NCBI RefSeq assembly: GCF_010726955.1
Contig: NZ_AP022603.1
Span: forward strand, 2,604,001 to 2,668,000
DNA from: Mycolicibacterium fallax
GTDB taxonomy: Bacteria > Actinomycetota > Actinomycetes > Mycobacteriales > Mycobacteriaceae
Direction of reading: 5' to 3'
Length of the DNA stretch: 64,000 nucleotides
How positions within the stretch are numbered: position 1 is the first letter of the stretch; the number at the start of each line of letters is the position of its first letter. The position numbers and the translations under genes are program-made. Below are positions 52,182 to 60,912 of this stretch, piece after piece. The notes below the pieces were generated by a model. It had not been told where the DNA came from and made no database searches. It worked only from the letters and a program-made list of their open reading frames with translations.

Positions 52182-53411
52182 ATGGACTTCGCACCCTCGG
52201 ACCAGGCCCGCGACTATCAGGACCGTCTCACCGAGTTCATGGTGGACAAGGTGTTTCCCGCCGAGGAGTCCTACGACGCCTACCGGGCCGCGGCAGGCCC
52301 GAATGACTTCACCGTGCCGCCGGTGGTCGAGGAACTCAAGGCCGAGGCCCGCCGCCGCGGACTGTGGAACCTGTTCCTGCCGTCGGAGTCGGGTCTGAGC
52401 AACCTGGAGTACTCGCCGCTGGCCGAGATCTCCGGCTGGTCCACCGAGATCGCCCCGGAGGCGATGAACTGCGCGGCGCCGGACACCGGGAACATGGAGA
52501 CCCTGCACCTGTTCGCCACCGAGCAGCAGCGCCGCGATTGGCTGGAGCCGTTGCTGGCCGGGGAGATCCGCAGCGGATTCTCGATGACCGAGCCCGCCGT
52601 CGCCTCCAGCGATGCCCGCAATATCGAAACGCTGATCACCCGTGACGGCGACGAGTACGTCATCAACGGCCGCAAGTGGTGGACCTCCGGCGCGAACGAC
52701 CCGCGCTGCAAGATCCTGATCGTGATGGGCCGCACCAACCCCGATGCCGCCCCGCATCAGCAGCAGTCGATGGTGCTGGTGCCGATCGACACCCCCGGGG
52801 TGCAGATCCTGCGCTCCACCAGCGTGTTCGGCTGGCAGGACCAGCACGGCCACGCCGAGATCGTCTACGACAATGTCCGGGTCCCGGTGGCAAACCTGTT
52901 GGGCGAGGAGGGATCCGGCTTCTCCATCGCCCAGGCCCGGCTGGGCCCGGGCCGGATCCACCACTGCATGCGCGCCATCGGGGTGGCCGAGCGCGCGCTG
53001 GCACTGCTGGTCGACCGGGCCAGCAGGCGCATCGCGTTCGGCAAGCCGCTGGCCGAGCAGGGCATGGTGCAGCAGGCGATCGCGTTGTCGCGCAACGAGA
53101 TCGATGCGGCGCGGCTGCTGTGCGAGCGGGCCGCCTGGACCATCGACCTGCACGGCAACAAGGCCGCCCGCAACCAGGTCGCCCAGATCAAGGCGGTCGC
53201 CCCGCAGATGGCCTGCAATGTCATCGACCGGGCGATTCAGGTGCACGGCGCCGCCGGGGTCAGCGATGACACCGTGCTGGCCCGGATGTACGGCTGGCAG
53301 CGCGCCATGCGGATCTTCGACGGCCCCGACGAGGTGCACCTGCGCGCCATCGCCCGCGCCGAGCTCGGCGCGGCCAAGAGCCCGCTGGCCGCCGCGGTGG
53401 TCGCGCCGTGA
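52182..53411 (+). CDS. fadE2: Acyl-CoA dehydrogenase FadE2
   Basis: 409-aa acyl-CoA dehydrogenase matching Rv0154c by sequence type and by its overlap with ptpB. Motifs: GFSMTEPAVASSDARNIE, RKWWTSGANDPRCKI, ARLGPGRIHHCMRAIG, and the C-terminal DGPDEVHLRAIARAEL typical of the ACAD10/11-like branch. ATG 52182 lies 7 nt after TATCGT (52169-52174), so the transcript is probably leaderless. It differs from the dehydrogenase at 49977 in subfamily, so the two are not a recent duplication. The stop overlaps the ptpB start (GTGA). Confidence 0.92.
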   Translation: MDFAPSDQARDYQDRLTEFMVDKVFPAEESYDAYRAAAGPNDFTVPPVVEELKAEARRRGLWNLFLPSESGLSNLEYSPLAEISGWSTEIAPEAMNCAAPDTGNMETLHLFATEQQRRDWLEPLLAGEIRSGFSMTEPAVASSDARNIETLITRDGDEYVINGRKWWTSGANDPRCKILIVMGRTNPDAAPHQQQSMVLVPIDTPGVQILRSTSVFGWQDQHGHAEIVYDNVRVPVANLLGEEGSGFSIAQARLGPGRIHHCMRAIGVAERALALLVDRASRRIAFGKPLAEQGMVQQAIALSRNEIDAARLLCERAAWTIDLHGNKAARNQVAQIKAVAPQMACNVIDRAIQVHGAAGVSDDTVLARMYGWQRAMRIFDGPDEVHLRAIARAELGAAKSPLAAAVVAP

Positions 53412-54214
53412 CCGATCTGCTCAGCGGCGCGTGGAACTTTCGCGACGTCGCGCACTCGACGTCGGGCGCGATCCGGCCCGGGCTGCTGTACCGGGCCGGG
53501 GAGCTGACCCAGCTCGACGACACCGGGTTGTCCCAGCTGCGGGAGTTGGCGGTCACCGACGTCGCCGACCTGCGCAGCCCGCCCGAGGTGGCCCAGCACG
53601 GCGCCGATCTGGTGCCCGCCGGCGTCGTCGTGCACAACCTGCCGTTCGTCGAGGTGGTCGCGTCGGTCGACGCCGAGGCGCCGCACGAGCACGCCTTCCA
53701 GCGCCTGATGACCGAGAAGCCCGACGACGAGTCGATGAAGGACGCCGGGCGGCGCTACATGGTCGAGGAGTACGCCCGGTTCGCCACCGCCGAGGGTGCC
53801 CAGCGCGCGATGCGGCAAACGGTCGCGCTGCTGAGTTCGGGTGCCGCGGTGCTGACGCACTGCTTTGCCGGCAAGGACCGCACCGGGTTCTCGGTGGCCG
53901 TCGTGCTGGAGGCCGCCGGGATCGACCGCGACACCGTGATGACCGACTACCTCGCCAGCAATGCCGCCGCACCGCAACTGCGCGCCCAGATCATGGAGCG
54001 CATCCGGATCCGGTTCAACGGCGAAATCCCCTCCGACGCGGCGGAATTCACCGAGGCACGGCTGTCCGACGACGTGCTCGGGGTGCGCCCGGAGTACCTG
54101 GATTCCGCGCTCGGCCGGATCGAGGCCGACTTCGGCTCGGTGCCCGGCTACCTGCACGCCGCGGGCATCACCGACGAGCAACTCGCCGCGTTGCGCACGC
54201 AGTTGCGCGGTTAG
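53408..54214 (+). CDS. ptpB: Tyrosine/lipid phosphatase PtpB
   Basis: 268-aa phosphatase from GTG 53408, coupled to fadE2 by a 4-nt overlap as in M. tuberculosis (Rv0153c). The P-loop HCFAGKDRTG contains the nucleophile C152 and R158, with Lys and Asp inside the loop, the triple-specificity signature that lets MptpB act on phosphotyrosine, phosphoserine and phosphoinositides. The N-terminal NFRDVAHSTSG is the conserved family entry, and a lid region (about 70-115) precedes the active site. The pathogen protein is secreted without a signal peptide and blunts macrophage signalling; in an environmental species its substrate is unknown. Confidence 0.94.
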   Translation: MTDLLSGAWNFRDVAHSTSGAIRPGLLYRAGELTQLDDTGLSQLRELAVTDVADLRSPPEVAQHGADLVPAGVVVHNLPFVEVVASVDAEAPHEHAFQRLMTEKPDDESMKDAGRRYMVEEYARFATAEGAQRAMRQTVALLSSGAAVLTHCFAGKDRTGFSVAVVLEAAGIDRDTVMTDYLASNAAAPQLRAQIMERIRIRFNGEIPSDAAEFTEARLSDDVLGVRPEYLDSALGRIEADFGSVPGYLHAAGITDEQLAALRTQLRG

Positions 54215-54227
54215 CGCATCGCGGGGC

Positions 54228-56072
54228 TCAGGCGGCGGGCGCGGCCTCGCGGTGCACGCGGTGCCGCACCCACCCGCGGTGACCCCAGCGCGCTCCGGCG
54301 CGGTGTGCTGCCGGTGCACCCACGCCCCGCGCCACCGCGGGCCGCTCGCGGCCGGCCCGCGCCGGCCGAGCATCGGGCCCGTCGGTCGGCTCCGCGGGGT
54401 CCCGGGTCGCCGCGGCGTCCCGAACCTTCCTGGTGATCGCCGCCGCGGGGCTGGCCGGCGGCTGCGCCGCCGCTTCGTCGGACCCCGCTTCGTCGGACGC
54501 CGCTTCGTCCGACACAGTAGCGTCGGCCAGTTCCGGTGTGCCGCCGGCCGGTTCCTGCGCGCCCGCCGGTTCCTGCGCGCCCGCCGCCGCCGCCGCAGCC
54601 CGGCTGTGGGGCGCCAGCACCGCCCGGAGCCGCGGAAGCTCCGGTGCGTCCCGGTCGAGCAACCGCGCTCCGGCCGACCCACGCAGCAGCATGGCGCCGC
54701 GCTCGGCAGGCGGCTCGGCGACAGCCCGATCCCCGGCAGCCGGACCCTCGGCCGGCGGCTCCCCGGCCGGCGGCTCCCCGGCCGGCGGCTCCCCGGCCGG
54801 CGGCTCCTCGACAGCCCGGCGCTGCCCGTCCGCCGCGACGCTGGCCGGTGCCGGCCCCCCGACCGCGGCGGGCGCCAAGGCCGCCAGGTCCGACCACTGG
54901 AACTGCGGCACCCCGAACGGCCCGGTCTTCGCGGTGCCCAGCGGCCGGAACCCGGGGTTGCCGGAGGCCGTCGCGACGGCGTCGTCGATGCCGGTGGCCA
55001 GGGCGATCCCGACGGTGATCGCGTCACGCAGCGGGCTGAGCCGCAGCAGCCGGGCCGGGGTCGGCGCACCCGGGGAGATGGACCGGTCGTAGCCGAGTTC
55101 GATGATCGTCCGCAGCGGCGCGTCCAACCCGGCGTACAGCGGCGCCAGCGCCGCGTTCACCTCGGCGGGCAGCACCCCCTGCAGCACGCTCAGGATCGGC
55201 AGCGTCGCGGTGGGGATCAGCCAGTACCTGGTGTCGCCGTAGCTACCCTGGTCGATGAAGCCGGCCGGGTCGACGTCGTAGTAGTTGCCGTGCACGGCGA
55301 AGATGCCGGCCAGCGCATTGAGGTCGGCCAGCAGGTTCAGCGGGTAGAGCGGAAAGTCGGAGTAGCCGTCGTACTGGCGGGAGTAGTCGGCGGTGGCGAA
55401 CTTGCAGCCATTGGCGCAGTCACTGTCGGTGGGGGTGGCCCCGTCGAAGCTGATGCCGAAGAACGGGATCGACAGCCCGGCGAACCGCTCCAGAATGCCG
55501 CCGTTGGGGCGGTTCGGGTTGCCGATCAGCACAAAATCCAACGCCGGCACGGTGGCCCAGTCCCCGGCGGCGTTGTGCGTGGCGATCAGTGCCCGCTTGA
55601 GATTCGTCGCCACCCGCGCGCTCTGCGAATACCCGAAGACCAGGAAGCGCTCCGCGCCGTCCGGCGAGCTAGCGCCGGTGGCGGTGGTGTTATACGTGCA
55701 GGCTCCGCGCGCCGCGCACCCGGCCAGATTCACCAGCCCGGTCTGGGTCGACTCGTCGAAGGTCAGCTGCTGGTTGGGCAGCGGCCAGAACTCCTCGGGG
55801 GTGTAGACCGCCACCGATCCGGCGTAGCTGTCCCCGGCACGCAGCGACGGGGTGATGTAGGTGTTCTTGGTCCAGCCCAGGTACCAGGACGTGACGGCGT
55901 CCGGGGTGGCGACCGGGCCGGTGTTCAGCAACGGCATCCCGGTGCCGCCCATCACCAGCGCCGTCACCGCCGCCAGCGGGGTGACCGCCGCGACGACCAC
56001 CGTCCAGGCCGCCGCCAGCGCCGCCGACACCGCGACCGCCAGCACCGTGAATACCCGAAATATTGACCCCAT
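54228..56072 (-). CDS. PE-PPE-domain serine hydrolase lacking the PE domain, with long repeat tail
   Basis: 614-aa exported protein. ATG 56072 (after GGGGGG, 8 nt) is followed by a signal-like helix (about 5-40) in place of a PE domain. Residues 45-390 match the PE-PPE alpha/beta domain: GGTGMPLLNTG, FWPLPNQQLTFDES, nucleophile elbow FGYSQSARVA, LIGNPNRPNGGILERF and HGNYYDVDPAGF. PE1 and PE2 (Rv0151c-Rv0152c) hold this position in M. tuberculosis. The C-terminal 200 residues are low-complexity: four EPPAG units (15-bp repeats near 54755-54805), AQEPAG twice, SDEA three times, and a very basic end (HRGWVRHRVHRE). The catalytic domain should cleave lipid esters. Confidence 0.86.
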   Translation of the reverse strand: MGSIFRVFTVLAVAVSAALAAAWTVVVAAVTPLAAVTALVMGGTGMPLLNTGPVATPDAVTSWYLGWTKNTYITPSLRAGDSYAGSVAVYTPEEFWPLPNQQLTFDESTQTGLVNLAGCAARGACTYNTTATGASSPDGAERFLVFGYSQSARVATNLKRALIATHNAAGDWATVPALDFVLIGNPNRPNGGILERFAGLSIPFFGISFDGATPTDSDCANGCKFATADYSRQYDGYSDFPLYPLNLLADLNALAGIFAVHGNYYDVDPAGFIDQGSYGDTRYWLIPTATLPILSVLQGVLPAEVNAALAPLYAGLDAPLRTIIELGYDRSISPGAPTPARLLRLSPLRDAITVGIALATGIDDAVATASGNPGFRPLGTAKTGPFGVPQFQWSDLAALAPAAVGGPAPASVAADGQRRAVEEPPAGEPPAGEPPAGEPPAEGPAAGDRAVAEPPAERGAMLLRGSAGARLLDRDAPELPRLRAVLAPHSRAAAAAAGAQEPAGAQEPAGGTPELADATVSDEAASDEAGSDEAAAQPPASPAAAITRKVRDAAATRDPAEPTDGPDARPARAGRERPAVARGVGAPAAHRAGARWGHRGWVRHRVHREAAPAA

Positions 56073-56211
56073 CGCGCGGCCCCCCGGCCCGCGGAAATCC
56101 CCGACTCCCCAATCGGGCACAGCGGGCCGAATCGCCCGGTGGGGAACTGCTCAGCGCAGCGTAGAACCGCCGACGCCGACTAGGTGGCAAATAGCCGGAA
56201 ACTCACAGGTT

Positions 56212-56694
56212 TCACCAGACGGTCACCACAACCAGCCAGGCGATCGCCGACAGCAGAGCGCCGGTGAAGTCCACCCCCACCGACAGCGCAACGCCGCGCA
56301 GCGCATGCACGGTGGACACCCAGGCCCGACGCAGATCCCGGCGCAGCACCAGCTCCGCCGCGAACACCCCGAGCACGAACCCGATCAACAGCCCGATCAC
56401 CGGGATGACGAAGAACCCAATCACGCCGCACACCGCACCGATCGCCAGGATCGACATCCGGACGTCGGCGGCGCGCATCCGCTTGACCGGCCAGGTGTAC
56501 TTGATCACCTCGGCCGCGACGAACAGCGCGGCCGCGATGCCCAGGGTCACCCAGCCCACGGTGCTGCGCTCAATGATCGCCCAAACCGCGATCGCGCCGA
56601 ACACCAGCAGCCCACCGGGCAGCACCGGCAGCAGAATGCCGACCAGTCCGACGGCGATGACCAGCCCGACCAGCACCAACCCGAGCGCGCTCAC
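56212..56694 (-). CDS. DUF456 integral membrane protein
   Basis: 160-aa protein from GTG 56694, preceded by GAGGGGGG. Four to five helices are visible (about 3-25, 28-45, 48-66, 83-120, 140-158). The family markers GILLPVLPGGLLVFGAI near 19-35 and the glycine-zipper-like VIPVIGLLIGFVLGVFAAELVL near 97-118 are complete. DUF456 proteins are widespread in actinobacteria with unknown activity. It lies between the PE-PPE hydrolase and the SDR on the same strand, with 119 nt to the latter. Confidence 0.85.
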   Translation of the reverse strand: MSALGLVLVGLVIAVGLVGILLPVLPGGLLVFGAIAVWAIIERSTVGWVTLGIAAALFVAAEVIKYTWPVKRMRAADVRMSILAIGAVCGVIGFFVIPVIGLLIGFVLGVFAAELVLRRDLRRAWVSTVHALRGVALSVGVDFTGALLSAIAWLVVVTVW

Positions 56695-56813
56695 CGCACC
56701 CCCCTCACCTGCTGATCGCCGACCGGCGGCCCGCCGGGCGGGTCAGCGCATGACCTGCCCGGCGCGCCCCAGAGTTGTTTCACCTCACCGGCTTTCACCG
56801 GCCGACGATCGGG

Positions 56814-57677
56814 TCACTGCAGGCTGAAGGTGGCCTGCTTGGCCTCCGACAGGTCGTCGATCTCCGACCAGCGGGCGGCGATGTCGTCGACCGACGGCGG
56901 GTTGGTGAAGGTGACGCCCTCGTTCTGGAACAGCGCGGTGCGCTGCACCTTGCCGCCACCGACGATGAACACCGACGCCGAGTCCGGCACCTCCTCGGTG
57001 CACAGGTAGCCCACCACCGGCGCGACGTACTCCGGGGTGAGGTTCTTGAGCACCTCCGGCGGCAGAATGTCCTCGGTCATCCGGGTGGCGGCGATCGGCG
57101 CGACCGCGTTGGCCTTGATGTTGTACTTGGCGCCCTCCTGGGCGAGGGTGTTGATCAGCCCGACCAGGCCGAGCTTGGCGGCACCGTAGTTGGCCTGGCC
57201 GAAGTTGCCGAACAACCCGCTGGTCGAGGTGGCCACCACGATCCGGCCGAAGCTCTGCTCGCGGAAGTGCGGCCAGGCCGCCCGGATCACGTTGTAACCG
57301 CCGTACAGGTGCACCTTGAGCACGGCGTCCCAGTTCTCGTCGGTCATCTTGTGGAAGGTGCCGTCGCGCAGGATGCCGGCGTTGCTGACCACGCCGTGCA
57401 CCGCACCGAACTCCTCGATCGCGGTCTTGACCATGTTGGCCGCACCGGCGGCCTCGGCGACGCTGTCGTAGTTGGCCACCGCGCGGCCACCGGCGGACTT
57501 GATCTCCTCGACCACCAGGTCGGCCATGTTCTGGCCGGCGCCGGTGCCGTCGCGGGCACCGCCGAGATCGTTGACCACCACGGCCGCGCCCTCGCGGGCC
57601 AGCGTCAGGGCGTACTCGCGGCCCAATCCGCCGCCGGCGCCGGTGACGATTACAACGCGATCTGAAACTCCGGGCAT
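56814..57677 (-). CDS. Short-chain dehydrogenase, Rv0148 homologue (MFE-2-like)
   Basis: 287-aa SDR colinear with Rv0148. Cofactor motif VTGAGGGLGREYALTLA, VVNDLGGARDGTG (characteristic of the multifunctional-enzyme-2 / 3-hydroxyacyl-CoA dehydrogenase branch), VSNAGILRDGTFHKM, Ser in VATSTSGLFG and catalytic YGAAK. The likely reaction is NAD-dependent oxidation of a 3-hydroxyacyl-CoA in fatty-acid breakdown, although no hydratase domain is attached. ATG 57677 is 34 nt downstream of the ALDH stop, so the two are cotranscribed, matching Rv0147-Rv0148. Confidence 0.92.
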   Translation of the reverse strand: MPGVSDRVVIVTGAGGGLGREYALTLAREGAAVVVNDLGGARDGTGAGQNMADLVVEEIKSAGGRAVANYDSVAEAAGAANMVKTAIEEFGAVHGVVSNAGILRDGTFHKMTDENWDAVLKVHLYGGYNVIRAAWPHFREQSFGRIVVATSTSGLFGNFGQANYGAAKLGLVGLINTLAQEGAKYNIKANAVAPIAATRMTEDILPPEVLKNLTPEYVAPVVGYLCTEEVPDSASVFIVGGGKVQRTALFQNEGVTFTNPPSVDDIAARWSEIDDLSEAKQATFSLQ

Positions 57678-57711
57678 GACTTCCTCTCTGATGGGTGCGC
57701 GGCGCGGGCGG

Positions 57712-59112
57712 TCAGAACAGCCGGCGCGCCAATTTCCACGCCCTGTCTGTATACGGGGGGTAGACCAGGGCGGCGAAGTCGGGTCGGCTCGGCTTGGTCA
57801 GCACCGTCTTTCGGTGGCTGAACTCCTCGAAACCGTGCCTGCCGTGGTAGGCGCCGATGCCCGACGGCCCGACACCGCCGAACGGCAGCTTCGCGGTGGC
57901 GAAGTGGAAGAGCAGGTGGTTGACCACCATGCCGCCGGCGGACACCCGGCGGATCACCTGCTCGCGGATCGCCTTGCTCTTGGTGAACAGGTAGGCGGCC
58001 AGCGGCTTGTCCCGGGCGTTGACGAAGGCGATGGCCTCCTCGACGGATCCGACCGTCAGCACCGGCAGGATCGGCCCGAAGATCTCCTCGGTCATCAGCG
58101 GCTCGTCGACCGACGGGTCGACCACCACGGTCGGTTCGATCTCGATCTTGGCGGCATCGGACCCGCCGCCGACGGCGACGCGGCCCTCGGTGGCGGCCAG
58201 CGCCCCGGTCAGCCGGGCGAAGTGCCGCTCGTTGACGATTCGCTTCCCGCCGGTGTTCTTGGCCTCGAACTTCGCCACGGCCTCGGCCATCTTGTCGACC
58301 AACCGGTCGCGCACCGACTCCTCGACCAGCACGTAGTCCGGCGCGATGCAGATCTGCCCGGAGTTGATCAGCTTGGTCCAGACGATCCGCTTGGCGGCGA
58401 CGTCGATGTCGGCGTCGGCCGCCACGATCACCGGGCTCTTGCCGCCCAATTCCAGCGTCACCGGGGTCAGCTGCGCGGCCGCGGTCTGGTACACCTTGCG
58501 GCCGATCTCGGTGCCGCCGGTGAAGCAGACCCGGTCGAAGCCCTGCTCGATCAGCTGCTGGCTGACCATGCCGTCGCCCTCCAGCACCACGATCGCCTCG
58601 TTGTCCAGGTAGCGCGGCACCAGCTCGGCCATCAGCGCCGACGACGCCGGGGCCACCTCCGAGGGCTTGAGCAGCACGGTGTTGCCCGCGGCGATGGCAC
58701 CGACGGCCGGTCCCAGGGTCAGCGCGAACGGGAAGTTCCAGGCGCCGATGACCAGCACCGTGCCGTAGGGCTCGTACTCGATCCAGCCGCGGCCGGGCAG
58801 CTGGGACGGTTCCAACAGCCGGTGCCGGCGCCTGGCCCACTTGCCGACGTTCTTGGCGGCGTCCTTGGCCTCGTTGATGGTGGTGCTGACGTCGGCCAGC
58901 CAGCCCTCGAACGGGCTGCGGCCCAGGTCGATCTCCAGCGCGTTGAGGATCCGGGTCTCGTTGTCGGCCACCATCCGGGCCAGCGCGTTGAGCTGTTCGC
59001 GGCGCCAGTCCAGCGACCGGGTGCGGCCGGAGGCGTGGGTGCTGCGCAAACCGGCGACGATGGCCGGGATATCGACGTCGGTGCCGGCGGCATCGGTGGT
59101 GCGGGCGGTCAT
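57712..59112 (-). CDS. Aldehyde dehydrogenase, Rv0147 homologue
   Basis: 466-aa NAD(P)-dependent aldehyde dehydrogenase of the class-3 / fatty aldehyde type. Motifs: VLVIGAWNFPFALTLGP, LLKPSEVAP, FTGGTEIGRKV, general base in LELGGKSPVIV, nucleophile Cys in NSGQICIAPDYVL, and EEIFGPILPVL. A C-terminal YPPYTDRAWKLARRLF is typical of membrane-associated fatty aldehyde dehydrogenases. ATG 59112 has AGGAGGA 7 nt upstream. It heads the ALDH-SDR pair, and CCGATCGG palindromes stand before it. Confidence 0.92.
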   Translation of the reverse strand: MTARTTDAAGTDVDIPAIVAGLRSTHASGRTRSLDWRREQLNALARMVADNETRILNALEIDLGRSPFEGWLADVSTTINEAKDAAKNVGKWARRRHRLLEPSQLPGRGWIEYEPYGTVLVIGAWNFPFALTLGPAVGAIAAGNTVLLKPSEVAPASSALMAELVPRYLDNEAIVVLEGDGMVSQQLIEQGFDRVCFTGGTEIGRKVYQTAAAQLTPVTLELGGKSPVIVAADADIDVAAKRIVWTKLINSGQICIAPDYVLVEESVRDRLVDKMAEAVAKFEAKNTGGKRIVNERHFARLTGALAATEGRVAVGGGSDAAKIEIEPTVVVDPSVDEPLMTEEIFGPILPVLTVGSVEEAIAFVNARDKPLAAYLFTKSKAIREQVIRRVSAGGMVVNHLLFHFATAKLPFGGVGPSGIGAYHGRHGFEEFSHRKTVLTKPSRPDFAALVYPPYTDRAWKLARRLF

Positions 59113-59175
59113 GGGGCTTCCTCCTGCCCCGGCCCAAGGCCGGGTCGCTGTGGTGCTGCCCATCGTAGGCAACCC

Positions 59176-59215
59176 ACCGATCGGTTGGTAGGGCCAACGC
59201 CCCACCGCCGATCGG
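59176..59215. promoter_or_regulatory. Pair of CCGATCGG palindromes upstream of the ALDH gene
   Basis: ACCGATCGGT (59176-59185) and CCGATCGG (59208-59215) sit 31 nt apart centre to centre, nearly three helical turns, in the 103-nt gap between the methyltransferase stop and the ALDH start. The spacing suits cooperative binding of a repressor, with the adjacent TetR gene at 60278 as one candidate. Short GC palindromes are common in such DNA, so this is tentative. Confidence 0.4.
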
Positions 59216-60250
<1,035 letters not shown>

Positions 60251-60277
60251 TCAGCGGAGGACATATGGTGCGTTGTC

Positions 60278-60868
60278 ATGGCAAGCGTCGTTTCTAGGGA
60301 GGCGTACTTCGACACCGGGCTCGAGGTATTGGCCGACGCAGGCTTCGGGGGTCTCAAACTGGCGGTGGTCTGCAACCGCCTGGGTGTCACAACCGGATCC
60401 TTTTATCACTATTTTTCCAACTGGGGTCACTACACCCGGGAGCTGATCGAGCACTGGGGGCAGTCGACGCACAAGCGGGTGGCCGCGCTGCAGGCCATCA
60501 CCGACCCGACCGACCGGATCCGCAAGATCACCCACGTCGGGCTGAACCTGCCGCACGAGGCCGACGCCGCGATCCGCACCTGGGCATCGGTGGATCCGGA
60601 GGTACGCGCCGCCCAGGTCGAGGTCGATTTCGAGCGGTTCGAGGTGATCCGGACCGCGGCGCGGGAGATCGTCCGCAACGACCGGCAGTCCCGGATCTTC
60701 GCCGAACTGGCGGTGTACCTGCTGACCGGCTACGAGCAGTCCACCCTGCCGCACCAGAGCGAGGACCTGGCCTGGATGTTCAACCGGTTGATCGACGACC
60801 TGATCGGCGGCCACTGGGCCGAGCCTTCCTCGCCGGAGGTCGTCACCGACGGCGCCGAGCCGGCCTGA
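60278..60868 (+). CDS. TetR-family regulator, Rv0144 homologue
   Basis: 196-aa regulator from ATG 60278. The helix-turn-helix lies at about 23-50: FGGLKLAVVCNRLGV and TTGSFYHYFSNW. The C-terminal domain has LNLPHEADAAIRTWASVD and VYLLTGYEQSTLPHQ, typical of a ligand pocket. Its divergent position relative to the methyltransferase, and the order Rv0144/Rv0145-0146/Rv0147/Rv0148 in M. tuberculosis, suggest it controls the lipid-oxidation genes to its left. No clear autoregulatory palindrome was seen in the 126-nt spacer. Confidence 0.88.
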   Translation: MASVVSREAYFDTGLEVLADAGFGGLKLAVVCNRLGVTTGSFYHYFSNWGHYTRELIEHWGQSTHKRVAALQAITDPTDRIRKITHVGLNLPHEADAAIRTWASVDPEVRAAQVEVDFERFEVIRTAAREIVRNDRQSRIFAELAVYLLTGYEQSTLPHQSEDLAWMFNRLIDDLIGGHWAEPSSPEVVTDGAEPA

Positions 60869-60912
60869 TCAACCCCGCTGCCGCACCGGCCGGCTGGCGC
60901 TAGGTTGAGCGG

